From NCBI GenBank assembly GCA_964372215.1, contig CAYJQC010000004.1, forward strand, positions 1-64,000: a stretch of DNA of 64,000 bases. Reading direction: 5' to 3'. This DNA is from DAIMFL01 sp964372215 (lineage in GTDB: Bacteria > Pseudomonadota > Alphaproteobacteria > Dongiales > Dongiaceae). The notes under the pieces were generated by a model that saw only the letters and a program-made list of their open reading frames with translations, did no database searches and was not told the origin of the DNA. Positions 1-9,671 of this stretch are shown here, piece by piece (positions within the stretch are counted from its first letter, which is position 1; every line of letters begins with the position of its first letter). A program made the position numbers and the translations under genes.

Positions 1-333
1 CCATCGGTCGCCGCAAATGGGCCCATGGGTCATGACCAATGCAGGTTGGTATAACTCAGTGTCTCTCAGAGCTATTGCGGCGAGCCGTTTTCGCGGCATG
101 GCTACCTTGGGCCACGGCGTGGTCAGTGACGGCGCGGCGAGCGAGATGCTATGTCCTGGTATCCCTCCGGCGGGGGCCGCCTGGACGCGCCGGGAGCGAT
201 ATTTGACGACATAGACCTTGCGCCCGTTCGGATAGACGCGCAGGCCGAAGCCCCGCAGTTCCTCGTCCCAGATCGCCGTGACCTTGTCGCCGGTCGTCGC
301 CAGATCGGCGGTGCGTTTCGTGAGCTTCGCCAT
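1..333 (-). pseudogene. Truncated tyrosine integrase (N-terminal arm domain only)
   Basis: Reading leftwards from the ATG at 333, the first ~45 residues are typical of the DUF4102 arm-type DNA-binding domain of P4-like tyrosine integrases: WDEELRGFGLRVYPNGRKVY followed by VVKYRSR. After about position 190 the frame stays open to the window edge, but the residues no longer resemble an integrase, so the gene is truncated or fused to foreign sequence. No catalytic domain is visible. It points away from the tRNA-fMet fragment at 547-591, as expected for the remains of a second integrative element at the same hotspot. The family call is confident. Whether the catalytic part survives outside the window cannot be seen. 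Confidence 0.6.
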
Positions 334-546
334 GAGCTACCACCTCGAACTTTCAGGTTCCAGACCCTCAGTATCAGCAACCTGAATGTCACCCCAGCTA
401 CCAGATAGCTACCAATTGAGGGCAAATGCGGTCGTATGAGAGAGTAGCAGGCGGTGGCGTTATGTCGAGATTTATCAAGCAAAGACAGTATGTTAAGGCG
501 TATTCGGCGTAGGTCGTCGTATGTGGGGGAAGTCGGTTTAACCTAT

Positions 547-2224
<1,678 letters not shown>

Positions 2225-2229
2225 GATGG

Positions 2230-3294
2230 CTAGGTCTCCTGCTCCTCGAGTGCCTCGGCGATCTGGATGACCAGGTCCTCGCCCTGGACGCGGCTCGCCT
2301 GGATCTTGCGGGCGTGAACGTAATGCTTATCGGCGGTGCGGTCATCTTCATGGTCGAGCACCAGCGGCACCAGCCCCGCCAAGTCGGGGCGCTCCATGAC
2401 GGTGCCGGTCGCGGCAATGTCGCGCGCCAGATGCGGGCAGAGCGCGATGCCGAGCTCTTCCATGGTCGCGGCGCGGAAGCGCTGATACAGCCTCTCCTCG
2501 CTCATTGCTCCCCGATAGGTCGAGACCCAGACAGCCTCCGAGTGATGGCCCCGCAGCAGCACCGGGCGGTAATGGTCGAGGTAGCGCTCGACATAGGGAG
2601 TCAGCACCGGCGGCAGCTCCTCCTCCTGGTCGCGACCGCCCTTGGTCTCCGACTCGTCGAAGCTGATGACATAGCGATCGTCGCGCCGCGTCAAATGCTC
2701 GTCCAGCCGCATCATGGCCAGGGTGCCGCGGCGGATCGGCCGGCAGGCGAGGAGGGCGATGATCAGGCCGTCGCGGTAACGCCCCGCCTGCACGTCGCGC
2801 TTCGCGTGGTGCTCGGTCTCGACCCGCTCCATGCGGCGCAGCCCGGCGCGGAACAGGGCCACCGGGGTGACCATGCGGGCGCGCTTGTCGCGGCTGGGCC
2901 GCGCCCGCCCCTGCAACCTGCGCAGTCCCCGCATCAGCGCGCGGCGATCGGCGTTGGGCGTGATCATGGCGATGACGGCGTTGAGGTCGTTGAACCGCGA
3001 GGCCACCGTCTGCCACGACACCCGCCCCTGCAGGTCGGCCAGGTAGCCGCGCAGGTTCTCGACGGTGATTCGCGCGCCCGGGCGGCTCGCCTCGTCGAGC
3101 CGCTTCTCGCGCGCGAGCCAGCCCAGCCACAGGCCGTAGCCCTTGCGCATCTGCGCCAGGGCCTTGGGCGATCGCTTGCGCGCCGTGCTGTCCCCGAACA
3201 GCGGAGCGGGGCGCTGCGCCCGCTCCCAGGCCCGGCGGTCGGAAGCGGGCCAGCCCTCGTAAGCCAGCGCCAGCCGCTCGCCCATCGTCTTCAT
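2230..3294 (-). CDS. Tyrosine recombinase (Tn554 TnpA-like position)
   Basis: A 354-aa phage-integrase-type recombinase. The C-terminal catalytic domain shows the first Arg (ACRPIRRGTLAMMRL), the box II HxxR (CPHLARD), the late His (LDHEDDRT) and the nucleophilic Tyr (KHYVHA), so the active site looks complete. The start ATG at 3294 overlaps the stop of the upstream recombinase (ATGA), indicating translational coupling. The open frame runs further upstream, but only in a frame that shadows the neighbouring gene. Two tandem coupled tyrosine recombinases recall Tn554 TnpA/TnpB, here joined by a serine recombinase. Confidence 0.82.
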   Translation of the reverse strand: MKTMGERLALAYEGWPASDRRAWERAQRPAPLFGDSTARKRSPKALAQMRKGYGLWLGWLAREKRLDEASRPGARITVENLRGYLADLQGRVSWQTVASRFNDLNAVIAMITPNADRRALMRGLRRLQGRARPSRDKRARMVTPVALFRAGLRRMERVETEHHAKRDVQAGRYRDGLIIALLACRPIRRGTLAMMRLDEHLTRRDDRYVISFDESETKGGRDQEEELPPVLTPYVERYLDHYRPVLLRGHHSEAVWVSTYRGAMSEERLYQRFRAATMEELGIALCPHLARDIAATGTVMERPDLAGLVPLVLDHEDDRTADKHYVHARKIQASRVQGEDLVIQIAEALEEQET

Positions 3295-4976
3295 CGCCAG
3301 CCCTCCGCGTCGGTGCCCACGGCGTCGTACAGCTGCTTCAGAATCTCGCGGTCGTAGACCCGGAGCGCCGCCTTGCGCTCGGCCCCGGTGTAGATCGCCG
3401 TGCTGCGCTCCGAGCGATGGGCGAGCAGGTGCTTGATGATCTCCCGCTGCTCGGGGTGCCGGTCGAGGAACAGCTTGGCGACGATCCGGCGCATCAGATG
3501 CGGATTGATCCTGAGGCCGAGATCGTTCCAGGCGATGCGGCCGAGCTGCTCGCGCAGCGAGGCGATGTGCTTCGGGCCGGCCTCGCCGGGGAAGAGGAAG
3601 GCGTTCACCCCGCGCACCAGGCGCGGGCGGAAGTGGTCGATGTAGAGCCGCACCTGGCGCGCCACCACGGTCGGGATCTCGAACTCCAGATCCTCCCCGT
3701 TCTTGACGACGTCGTCCGGCACCGAAATCAGCAGCGGGCCCGGCCGATCGCCGTTGGGCCAGCTCAGGTGCTCCTCGAGGTGCAGCCCGGCGAAATTGGA
3801 GAGCCGCATGGGCGCGAACAGCCACAGCCCGATGACGATCGCGCCCTGCACCTTGAGCGCCTCGGCCACGCTGCCGTTCTCGTTCCGGAGCACCGCCTCG
3901 ATGGTGCGGGTGGGATAGGCCAGTAGCCGCCGGAAGGCGGCCGCATCGTCGAACTGTTTCATCCGCTCCCGCGCCGCCTTGGACGGGCCCTTGCGCACAT
4001 GGCGCGAGAGCTGCGTGTAGGCGGCGATCACCGCCTTCTGCTTCTTGGCTGGCAGCCGGCCGCCATATTTGGCGTACTTCCGCAGCGTATAGGCGATCTG
4101 CAGGATGTAATGGCTGGGCTTGCCGCCCCGGTGCTCGACCAGCCAGCGCAGCGCCGTCTTGTAGGCCTCCGGCTCGACCAGCACCGCGGGCGAGGTGATC
4201 GCCTCGATGGCGTGGCCGGTATGCACCAGCGCCGCGGCCAGGCAGCGGAAGTGATCCTTCTGGGTGGCGATCGTCCTCGGCTTCAGCGGATAGTCGGCGC
4301 CTTCGGCGAAGAGATCGTCGGTGCCGGTGCTGGAGAGGAAGGTATCGACCGCCGCCTCGAAGGCGGGCGGGAAGGCCGTCCAGGGGAACGCCCAGATCTC
4401 CCGGTAGCAGGGAACGGTGAGGCGCACCGGCGGCCAGACCGGCAGCGCGTCCTGCATCTGATTCCAGGCGCGGCACAGGTTCTTGTGCGTGGTCCGGGGA
4501 TCCTTGATGCCGTTGCGGTCGAGATGGTCGAGATAGGCCGCGGACACCGCGTCGGTGACCTCCTCCGGCTCGAGCCCCTGGTCGCCCAAATAGCGCAGGA
4601 AGGGGCGGAGGCAGCAGCGGCGATACTTGTCCGGGAGCGCCTCATAGAGGGCCTGGCTGGCCGGGCTGAGCGCGCCCGATCCGCCGCCCGCGGCCGCGCC
4701 ATAGCGCTTCAGCATGGAATTGAGCTCGGCGCGCACGTTCTGCACGCGCTTGGCCGAGACCCCGGCCTGGACCGGGTGGAAGCGCTCGAGGTGGCGCCGC
4801 AGCCCCCTGGGCGAGGCGGGCAGGGCGTCGAGCGGCAGGTGGAACCAGCGGCCGAGGGCGTTCAGGGCCGAGGCCAGGTCGCGGCGCCGGGTGGCCGAGA
4901 GGTGGGGGTCCTGGCGGACGCGGTCGAGGAGATCCTGGAGGCTGGCGAGGGTGGGCTGGCGGCTGTCGTCGGGCAT
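3291..4976 (-). CDS. Large tyrosine recombinase (Tn554 TnpB-like position)
   Basis: A 561-aa site-specific recombinase. The N-terminal ~130 residues resemble a SAM-like core-binding domain. The catalytic domain includes Arg in APMRLSNFAGL (about 390), HxxR in NPHLMRR (about 505), late His in LAHRSERST and the nucleophile in AIYTG, about 35 residues from the end. It is the first gene of the minus-strand recombinase operon and overlaps the next gene by 4 nt. Upstream lies a ~180-nt intergenic stretch with an inverted repeat (5050-5102) that may hold promoter and recombinase or Xis sites. Confidence 0.82.
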   Translation of the reverse strand: MPDDSRQPTLASLQDLLDRVRQDPHLSATRRRDLASALNALGRWFHLPLDALPASPRGLRRHLERFHPVQAGVSAKRVQNVRAELNSMLKRYGAAAGGGSGALSPASQALYEALPDKYRRCCLRPFLRYLGDQGLEPEEVTDAVSAAYLDHLDRNGIKDPRTTHKNLCRAWNQMQDALPVWPPVRLTVPCYREIWAFPWTAFPPAFEAAVDTFLSSTGTDDLFAEGADYPLKPRTIATQKDHFRCLAAALVHTGHAIEAITSPAVLVEPEAYKTALRWLVEHRGGKPSHYILQIAYTLRKYAKYGGRLPAKKQKAVIAAYTQLSRHVRKGPSKAARERMKQFDDAAAFRRLLAYPTRTIEAVLRNENGSVAEALKVQGAIVIGLWLFAPMRLSNFAGLHLEEHLSWPNGDRPGPLLISVPDDVVKNGEDLEFEIPTVVARQVRLYIDHFRPRLVRGVNAFLFPGEAGPKHIASLREQLGRIAWNDLGLRINPHLMRRIVAKLFLDRHPEQREIIKHLLAHRSERSTAIYTGAERKAALRVYDREILKQLYDAVGTDAEGWR

Positions 4977-5049
4977 GGGTGGTTCCTCGGGATAGATCTA
5001 GGTTGACACAAACGGCAATAAGCCACAAGAGCAGACAGGGGCGGAAGTT

Positions 5050-5102
5050 CGGGAATACATACATTCACCATCTGGCCTCTTTGGTTAGGTGACGTATTCC
5101 CG
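5050..5102. repeat. Inverted repeat upstream of the recombinase operon
   Basis: CGGGAATAC (5050-5058) and GTATTCCCG (5094-5102) are exact inverted copies. Inside them lie a further CACC/GGTG pair, giving an interrupted palindrome with a spacer of about 18 nt. It sits between the excisionase-like gene and the recombinase operon, a usual place for recombinase-arm, Xis or autoregulatory sites. Function is inferred from position only. Confidence 0.5.
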
Positions 5103-5153
5103 AGATAATCCAAAGAAAATACTTGTGACCGACAACAGAGGCGCTGACGGACT

Positions 5154-5336
5154 CTAGCGGCAGTGCCGCTTGAGGAATCGCTCGAGCTCGTCGAGCGCGA
5201 TGCGCACTACCCGGCCGTGGCGGAAGGGGATGAGGTCGCCGCGCTGGATCCAGCGGCCGACGGTGCGCGCGTCGACGTCGAACTGGGCGGCGACCTCGGC
5301 GATGGTGAGCCACCGGCGGTCGGCGGAGTCGGTCAT
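5154..5336 (-). CDS. Small MerR/excisionase-like HTH protein
   Basis: A 60-aa protein read from the ATG at 5336: MTDSADRRWLTIAEVAAQFD, then VDARTVGRWIQRGDLIPFR, ending in LDELERFLKRHCR. This is the helix-turn-helix type 17 / excisionase family pattern (WLTIAEVA...V..RTVGRWI..G.L...R...V.I...ELE.FL). Such proteins bend DNA at att sites as recombination directionality factors, or act as small regulators. It lies directly upstream of the recombinase operon in the same orientation. A longer open frame upstream has shadow-type composition, so the internal ATG is preferred. Confidence 0.75.
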   Translation of the reverse strand: MTDSADRRWLTIAEVAAQFDVDARTVGRWIQRGDLIPFRHGRVVRIALDELERFLKRHCR

Positions 5337-5397
5337 GACTGTTCTCCTGGGATGTCGAGTGAGGACGGCCGGCAGGGTCGCCGTGAGGCGTCCCTGA

Positions 5398-5670
5398 TCA
5401 GCGGGTCCGGTGGTGGGCGGGGTGGGTGACGAGCCGGTCGGGCAGGCCGCCCTCGGGCGCTCGGGCGGAACCGGCGTCGACCTCGCTGCCGCGGACCATG
5501 TCGCCGGGCGGCAGGGCGGGCACATCGGGGTTGTTGGGGAGATCGTCGCTCCGAGCGGTGGCCAGCCAGTCCCGGGCCTCGGCGCGGGCGAGCAAGGTCA
5601 CGATCCGCCGGAGCTTGGGCTCCAGCGCGGAGGCGGTGGACTCGGAGATGCGGGCGCCCGGCCTGGCCAT
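5398..5670 (-). CDS. Hypothetical 90-aa protein
   Basis: The ORF reads MARPGARISESTASALEPKL and continues with a helical basic N-half (KLRRIVTLLARAEARDWLAT) and a proline-rich acidic C-half. I recognise no family. It lies between the excisionase-like gene and the 275-aa hypothetical gene in the same orientation, so it could be part of the element's accessory operon. The longer open frame upstream is a shadow of the neighbour. Coding status is uncertain. Confidence 0.35.
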   Translation of the reverse strand: MARPGARISESTASALEPKLRRIVTLLARAEARDWLATARSDDLPNNPDVPALPPGDMVRGSEVDAGSARAPEGGLPDRLVTHPAHHRTR

Positions 5671-5758
5671 GGCGCCAAAAATGCGGGAGAGCGAAACGCG
5701 ATCTGTAGTCAGAACCGGAGCGAGACGGCGCAGGTTCTGCCGATCGTATCTCCCCGGG

Positions 5759-6586
5759 TCAGCCCTTGTGTCTGGCCAGCTCCCGGCTGATCGCCGTCTC
5801 GATGCCCCTGGTATCCAGGCCAATGGCCGTGAGGATCTGGTCGCAGAACAGAACGAACCGGCCTTCCGGCGTGCTCGTCGGGCGCTCGCCGTAGAGCTCC
5901 TCGTACCAGTCGGCGAGCCTTGCGACCGCCTCCTTGCGGTAAAGGTTGGGCGGCGCGCCCCCGCGATCGCGACCGGCCATGGCGATATGGCGGGCAATCG
6001 GCCGGCTCAACGCGCCGAGAAGATCCCGCAGGACCAGACTCATCTCCTGCGGGGAGCTCCGTCTCCGCCCGTGAGCCTGCTTCTGCTCCATATCGGCGAC
6101 AAAGCGGCTGACCGACCACCGCGTGGCTTCGAACTCGCCCGGCTCGGAGCCGGGCTCGCCTTCGATCTTGTCCAGATCGTGCAGCCCGAACCGGTCCACC
6201 GGGCGCGTCCCCAGCGGCTCATAGAAGCCGAGCTCATTCAGGCGTTCCGCCAGCACATGGCCCACCAGCCTGCCGACCGTGAGATCAAGGTGAGGCGAGG
6301 TCCCATCGAGCAGTGCCTGGAGAGCGCTCAGCTGCTGGGAAAAGGCGCGCAACTCATGCTTGAAGGCGCGCTGTTCGGGGCCAGGCAGCGGCGTCATCTC
6401 CCGGTAGCGCATGAAATCCCGGCACATCTCTCCGACCTGGCGCCACAGCCATTCCGATTGGTCAGCGGTGAGGCTCAGATGGACGGCGATCTCGGCTTGG
6501 TCCTCGGCCGAGGGGAGGCGCAGTGGCAGGTCCGGGAAGGGGTACCGCGGTTCAGGCTGGCTGGGCGCCGGTTGGCTGGGAGGCAT
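5759..6586 (-). CDS. Hypothetical protein, ~275 aa
   Basis: Start chosen at MPPSQPAP (6586), with GGGGA seven bases upstream. An in-frame ATG at 6637 would give 292 aa but leaves only 5 nt before the divergent XRE gene. The product is soluble, rich in charged helices (DQAEIAVHLSLTADQSEWLW, LYRKEAVARLADWYEELYGE), and has no membrane segment or signal peptide. I do not recognise a family. The divergent arrangement with an XRE regulator suggests shared control from the short intergenic region around 6590-6642. Confidence 0.55.
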   Translation of the reverse strand: MPPSQPAPSQPEPRYPFPDLPLRLPSAEDQAEIAVHLSLTADQSEWLWRQVGEMCRDFMRYREMTPLPGPEQRAFKHELRAFSQQLSALQALLDGTSPHLDLTVGRLVGHVLAERLNELGFYEPLGTRPVDRFGLHDLDKIEGEPGSEPGEFEATRWSVSRFVADMEQKQAHGRRRSSPQEMSLVLRDLLGALSRPIARHIAMAGRDRGGAPPNLYRKEAVARLADWYEELYGERPTSTPEGRFVLFCDQILTAIGLDTRGIETAISRELARHKG

Positions 6587-6642
6587 GCGGGTTTCCCCAG
6601 TGATGGTTGTCGCAGGGATTAAATCTGTGTAAGACATAGTAC

Positions 6643-7020
6643 ATGATTAGAAAAGCGACCGCCAGTGGCCATGTGTTCGGCGCTCATGTCCGCCGGCGGC
6701 GAGAGGAGCTGCGCAAGTGGAACCGCCGCTACAGCCTTCGGCAGGTGGCGATGCGGGTCGGGATCGAGCCGGCGTACCTGTCGAAGATCGAACGAGGCGA
6801 GTTCGCGCCGCCGGGCGAGGAGACGGTCCGCGGCATCGCCCGGGAGCTGCAGGAGGATCCGGATGTCCTGCTGGCGCTGGCCGGCAAAGTGTCGACCGAC
6901 CTCAAGGAGATCATCATCAAACGGCCGCAGCTGTTCGCCGAGCTGCTGCGGGAGCTGAGACAAGCCCCGGATCACGCCGTGCTGAAGCTGGTGCGGGTCG
7001 TCCGCGATGGGAAATGGTGA
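6643..7020 (+). CDS. XRE-family helix-turn-helix regulator
   Basis: A 125-aa protein. Residues about 13-75 form a Cro/C1-type HTH: FGAHVRRRREELRKWN, then SLRQVAMRVGIEPAYLSKIE with the classical recognition-helix pattern, then ETVRGIARELQEDPDVLLAL. The C-terminal ~50 residues are helical and may dimerise. It is divergent from the 275-aa hypothetical gene and 18 nt upstream of the interrupted gene at 7039. XRE regulators in this arrangement usually control the adjacent accessory genes or their own promoter. Confidence 0.85.
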   Translation: MIRKATASGHVFGAHVRRRREELRKWNRRYSLRQVAMRVGIEPAYLSKIERGEFAPPGEETVRGIARELQEDPDVLLALAGKVSTDLKEIIIKRPQLFAELLRELRQAPDHAVLKLVRVVRDGKW

Positions 7021-7038
7021 CGAACATGGGAGGGAATC

Positions 7039-8010
7039 GTGCCCGTCTATCTCGACTGCGATCGTCTGGTATTCGCATTCCCGGAGGTGCACGCGGACGC
7101 GCGTTTCGAGATCGAGTTCCAGCGGACGCTGCGTATCCCGGACGACGGCAGCGACTATCCTCTGCCGGCAGGTTTCGGTCGCTTCCGGCTGCGCCATGTG
7201 GACGACGACGCGGGCCGGGTGCCGGCGCGCTGGGCCGAGCGCGGCGGCGTCATGCTGCCGATGTACCAGGCCGCGGCGATGTGGATCCGCTTCCGGGCGC
7301 ACCACTATCCCTTCGCGGTCAAGATCGCGACCGGCAAGGTCAACGCGGTGAGCGGCAAGGGCTGGTCGTATGGTCTGGCGCGTGACAGCCAAGACTATGT
7401 AGTGCTGCCGGATCAGCCGTGGCTCGACGGCTATGCTGTGGAGAAAGGCATCGTCCGTCAGTTCGTGGCCATGCCGCTGGGCGCCGGTGCGACGGCAGAA
7501 GAGCAGATCACGGGCGGGGCCGGGTGGGGTGGGCTGCAAGTCCTGGCCTACCCGCTCAAGAGCGAGCTGTATGAACCGCGAAGGAGGGAGGGGCCTCTCA
7601 CCCTTCACAGCGGTGCCGGCAGATTCGCTCAGGAGCTTGGATTGGCGCCGGGCGGGCGGATGCGCCAGGAGATCTACACTGATAAACGCGATGCGGCTGA
7701 CTGGGACCTGGGCTAGGGACAGCGCTGCTTCGTATCCATCCTGAACAGCCGGCAATGGCGCGGTGTCACGGGAGAGCCCGTTCCGGGCGAGCCGATCTCG
7801 GCCAGGACGTATGCCAAGGCGGGGCTTCCTTGGTTCGACTACTACGCCGAGGGCCCGGCCGAGACGGGCTCTGCGCAGCTGGCCGCGCTGAAGCCGGTGT
7901 CGGCGTTCTCCGAGCATGCCGGTACCGAGGAAGGCGAACTCAGGGAACCGGTTGCGGTCGCCAGGGTGATCAAGCTCGGCTTACAGGGCGTGCAACCGCG
8001 CTGGTCGTGA
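7039..8010 (+). pseudogene. Unknown protein interrupted by an in-frame amber codon
   Basis: A GTG-start frame encodes 225 aa ending at TAG 7714-7716. The same frame continues without another stop for 97 codons to TGA 8008-8010. The downstream part reads like real protein (GQRCFVSILNSRQWRGVTGE, then SARTYAKAGLPWFDYYAEG) with codon use like the first part. The intact protein would be about 323 aa. I do not recognise a named family, though the whole reads as one conserved soluble protein. Its position 18 nt after the XRE gene suggests co-transcription. Either a nonsense mutation has inactivated it or the TAG is read through. Confidence 0.6.
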
Positions 8011-8029
8011 AGTCGTTCGTCCAGAGCGG

Positions 8030-8115
8030 CGTTGCGTGTGTGACGCTCACCCGGCGCTCGCGATCCAGGCGAACCGCCTCCCTCTTGAACTCGCGACTAA
8101 ACCGCTTTCTCTGGA
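8030..8115 (-). mobile_element. Relic of an IS3-family orfA
   Basis: On the minus strand a short stretch reads RKRFSREFKREAVRLDRE followed by RRVSVTHA. This is the start of an IS3-family OrfA (consensus KRFSREFKREAVRLVRERGVS). It is cut off at both sides: a stop lies just upstream, and homology ends near 8030, beside the 3' end of the interrupted gene. The rest of 8011-8460 holds no gene I can support. Confidence 0.6.
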
Positions 8116-8460
8116 TGGTCCACCTCCGGCATCACATGACTCCCAATCTCGGTGTCAACGGAAGCGGCAACCGGCCAATCTGTAACAGCGCCCAAGGTGA
8201 AACGGCGGCTTCAGGCGTCGGCGCCGAACGGGAGGAGCCAGTCCCTGGGTGCCGACGGCGTTTCGATCTAATGTTCCTCGTTCGAACAACTTGCCAAAGC
8301 ACTCGAGCCATGTGCTCGACAAGCGCTGGAATGCCAGGGTTGATAGAGGCAGAGGGCTCAAAGCAAAAAACTGTCGCTTGACGGCCTCGCAAAAGTTCCA
8401 CAACCTGAGCTAGAGACGTCGCAACGATGATTTGCGGCGGTGATCCGATGGGAGGTCGTG

Positions 8461-8844
8461 ATGTCGGCAACTGAGCTTCGGCCGATGGCTTACCAGTGCA
8501 ATCCGTCGACTCGTCTGGGCTGGGCGGCGGCGCTGGTGCTTGGGGCGCTGGTGGCATCGGGCGCGACTGCCGATGCCCAGGACCAGCCCGCCGCCGCCGA
8601 GACGACAGTGGATGTCGACATGGACGCCGAGGCGGTCCCGACCAGCGAGTCACAAGCGCCGCTGAAAATGGTCGATGAGGCGGCAACTGCCGATGCCAGC
8701 GCGAGCGCGACATCGGCAAGTGCAGCGGCCGGCCAGTCGGCGGCGGCAAGCGCGCCCGCCGCAGCGGCCAACACGCCTCCGCCGGATGTCGATGGGGCGG
8801 TGTCGCTGGACGCCGACGCGACTGCGGATTCGCCGAACCCCTGA
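8461..8844 (+). CDS. Small secreted Ala-rich acidic protein
   Basis: A 127-aa ORF starting at ATG 8461, with GGAGG at 8450-8454. The N-terminal signal peptide is hydrophobic (LGWAAALVLGALVASGATADAQ), with cleavage likely after ADA. The mature part is low-complexity Ala/Asp/Glu/Ser/Pro (VDVDMDAEAVPTSES...). It resembles in composition the Ala-rich acidic segment just after the signal peptide of the second RHS protein (27595). It lies upstream of the first RHS gene in the same orientation, separated by a gene-free 827 nt. It may be a free-standing version of that segment or an export-associated peptide. No family is recognised. Confidence 0.5.
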   Translation: MSATELRPMAYQCNPSTRLGWAAALVLGALVASGATADAQDQPAAAETTVDVDMDAEAVPTSESQAPLKMVDEAATADASASATSASAAAGQSAAASAPAAAANTPPPDVDGAVSLDADATADSPNP

Positions 8845-9671
8845 TCGGCAACACCGTCTGACATCGGATCATCGGATCCGGATGGCGGCGTAACGCGCCG
8901 CGGCGTCCGGCGGTTCGTCGTCCCGACCCACCGCCCACCGGGCGAGGCCAAGCGTCGGCAGTCGCCGGCGTCTTGCTTGCCCATTCCAATTCGCACGACT
9001 CAAGTCGGTGACGGGCGCTGCGACGGTGTCGGACACTCGGCGCCGAGATTTCGCTCCTCCGGAACGAACGTCGCGCCTCGTGGACGATGAGCTCACCGCT
9101 CTTCGACTGCGGCGGCGACGACATGTCGCAGTCCCGCCGAACCAGCACCCGCGTATCACGAGCCAGTAACGGGCGTCAGCCGTGTGTATCGAGGACGCCG
9201 CGGCCGGTCGATCCGTAACCTGCGCGAGACTACGTCGCGCCGCGAAGTCGGGATCGCAGTCGCCGCTGCGCGCCGGACGATTCGTGGGATCGCCTCTACA
9301 CGCAAAGCGGGTCCCCAGTTCAATAGCGCGATTCGCAGAAGCATACGAGACAGGTGGCCATTACTGAAGAGGGCGTAAGCAAACCCTGAGATATACTCAA
9401 GTGTAATCGGATTTGCATGAAGACATACGGCCGCATGATCTGTGACAATCGTGCGAAACGCAAAGATACATCTTGGAGAATCGATTTATTGGACGGATGA
9501 TGCCCAAGAGTAAGGGCAGCAGCCGGGAGCAAAGCTGCATTTCCATCGCCTGATTGTTGTCGGTGCGAGAGGTGGGCGTGAGTCGGCCGGTGCGGAGCTT
9601 TGCCTGGCGACTTCCGGACATGCGGGAGCGTGGCTGAGGCATTGCAACCCTTGGCCGTAGAGGGGGAAGAG
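8845..9671 (+). other. Gene-free leader region of the first RHS gene
   Basis: No coding frame here has protein-like composition. The last ~300 nt (about 9370-9500) are clearly more AT-rich than the surroundings and probably hold the promoter of the giant gene at 9672. The sequence AGGGGGAAGAG just before the start (9661-9671) is its ribosome-binding site. A long minus-strand open frame crossing this area is a codon-bias shadow. Confidence 0.4.

Noticed and set aside
2230..4476. 748-aa single protein spanning both tyrosine recombinases
   Set aside because: The first half is an out-of-frame shadow of the 561-aa recombinase; the real second recombinase starts at 3294 with an ATGA overlap.
8132..9148. 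338-aa minus-strand open frame in the gap before the first RHS gene
   Set aside because: Arg/Pro/Ser-rich with no domain, and it covers the plus-strand signal-peptide ORF; no support as a gene.
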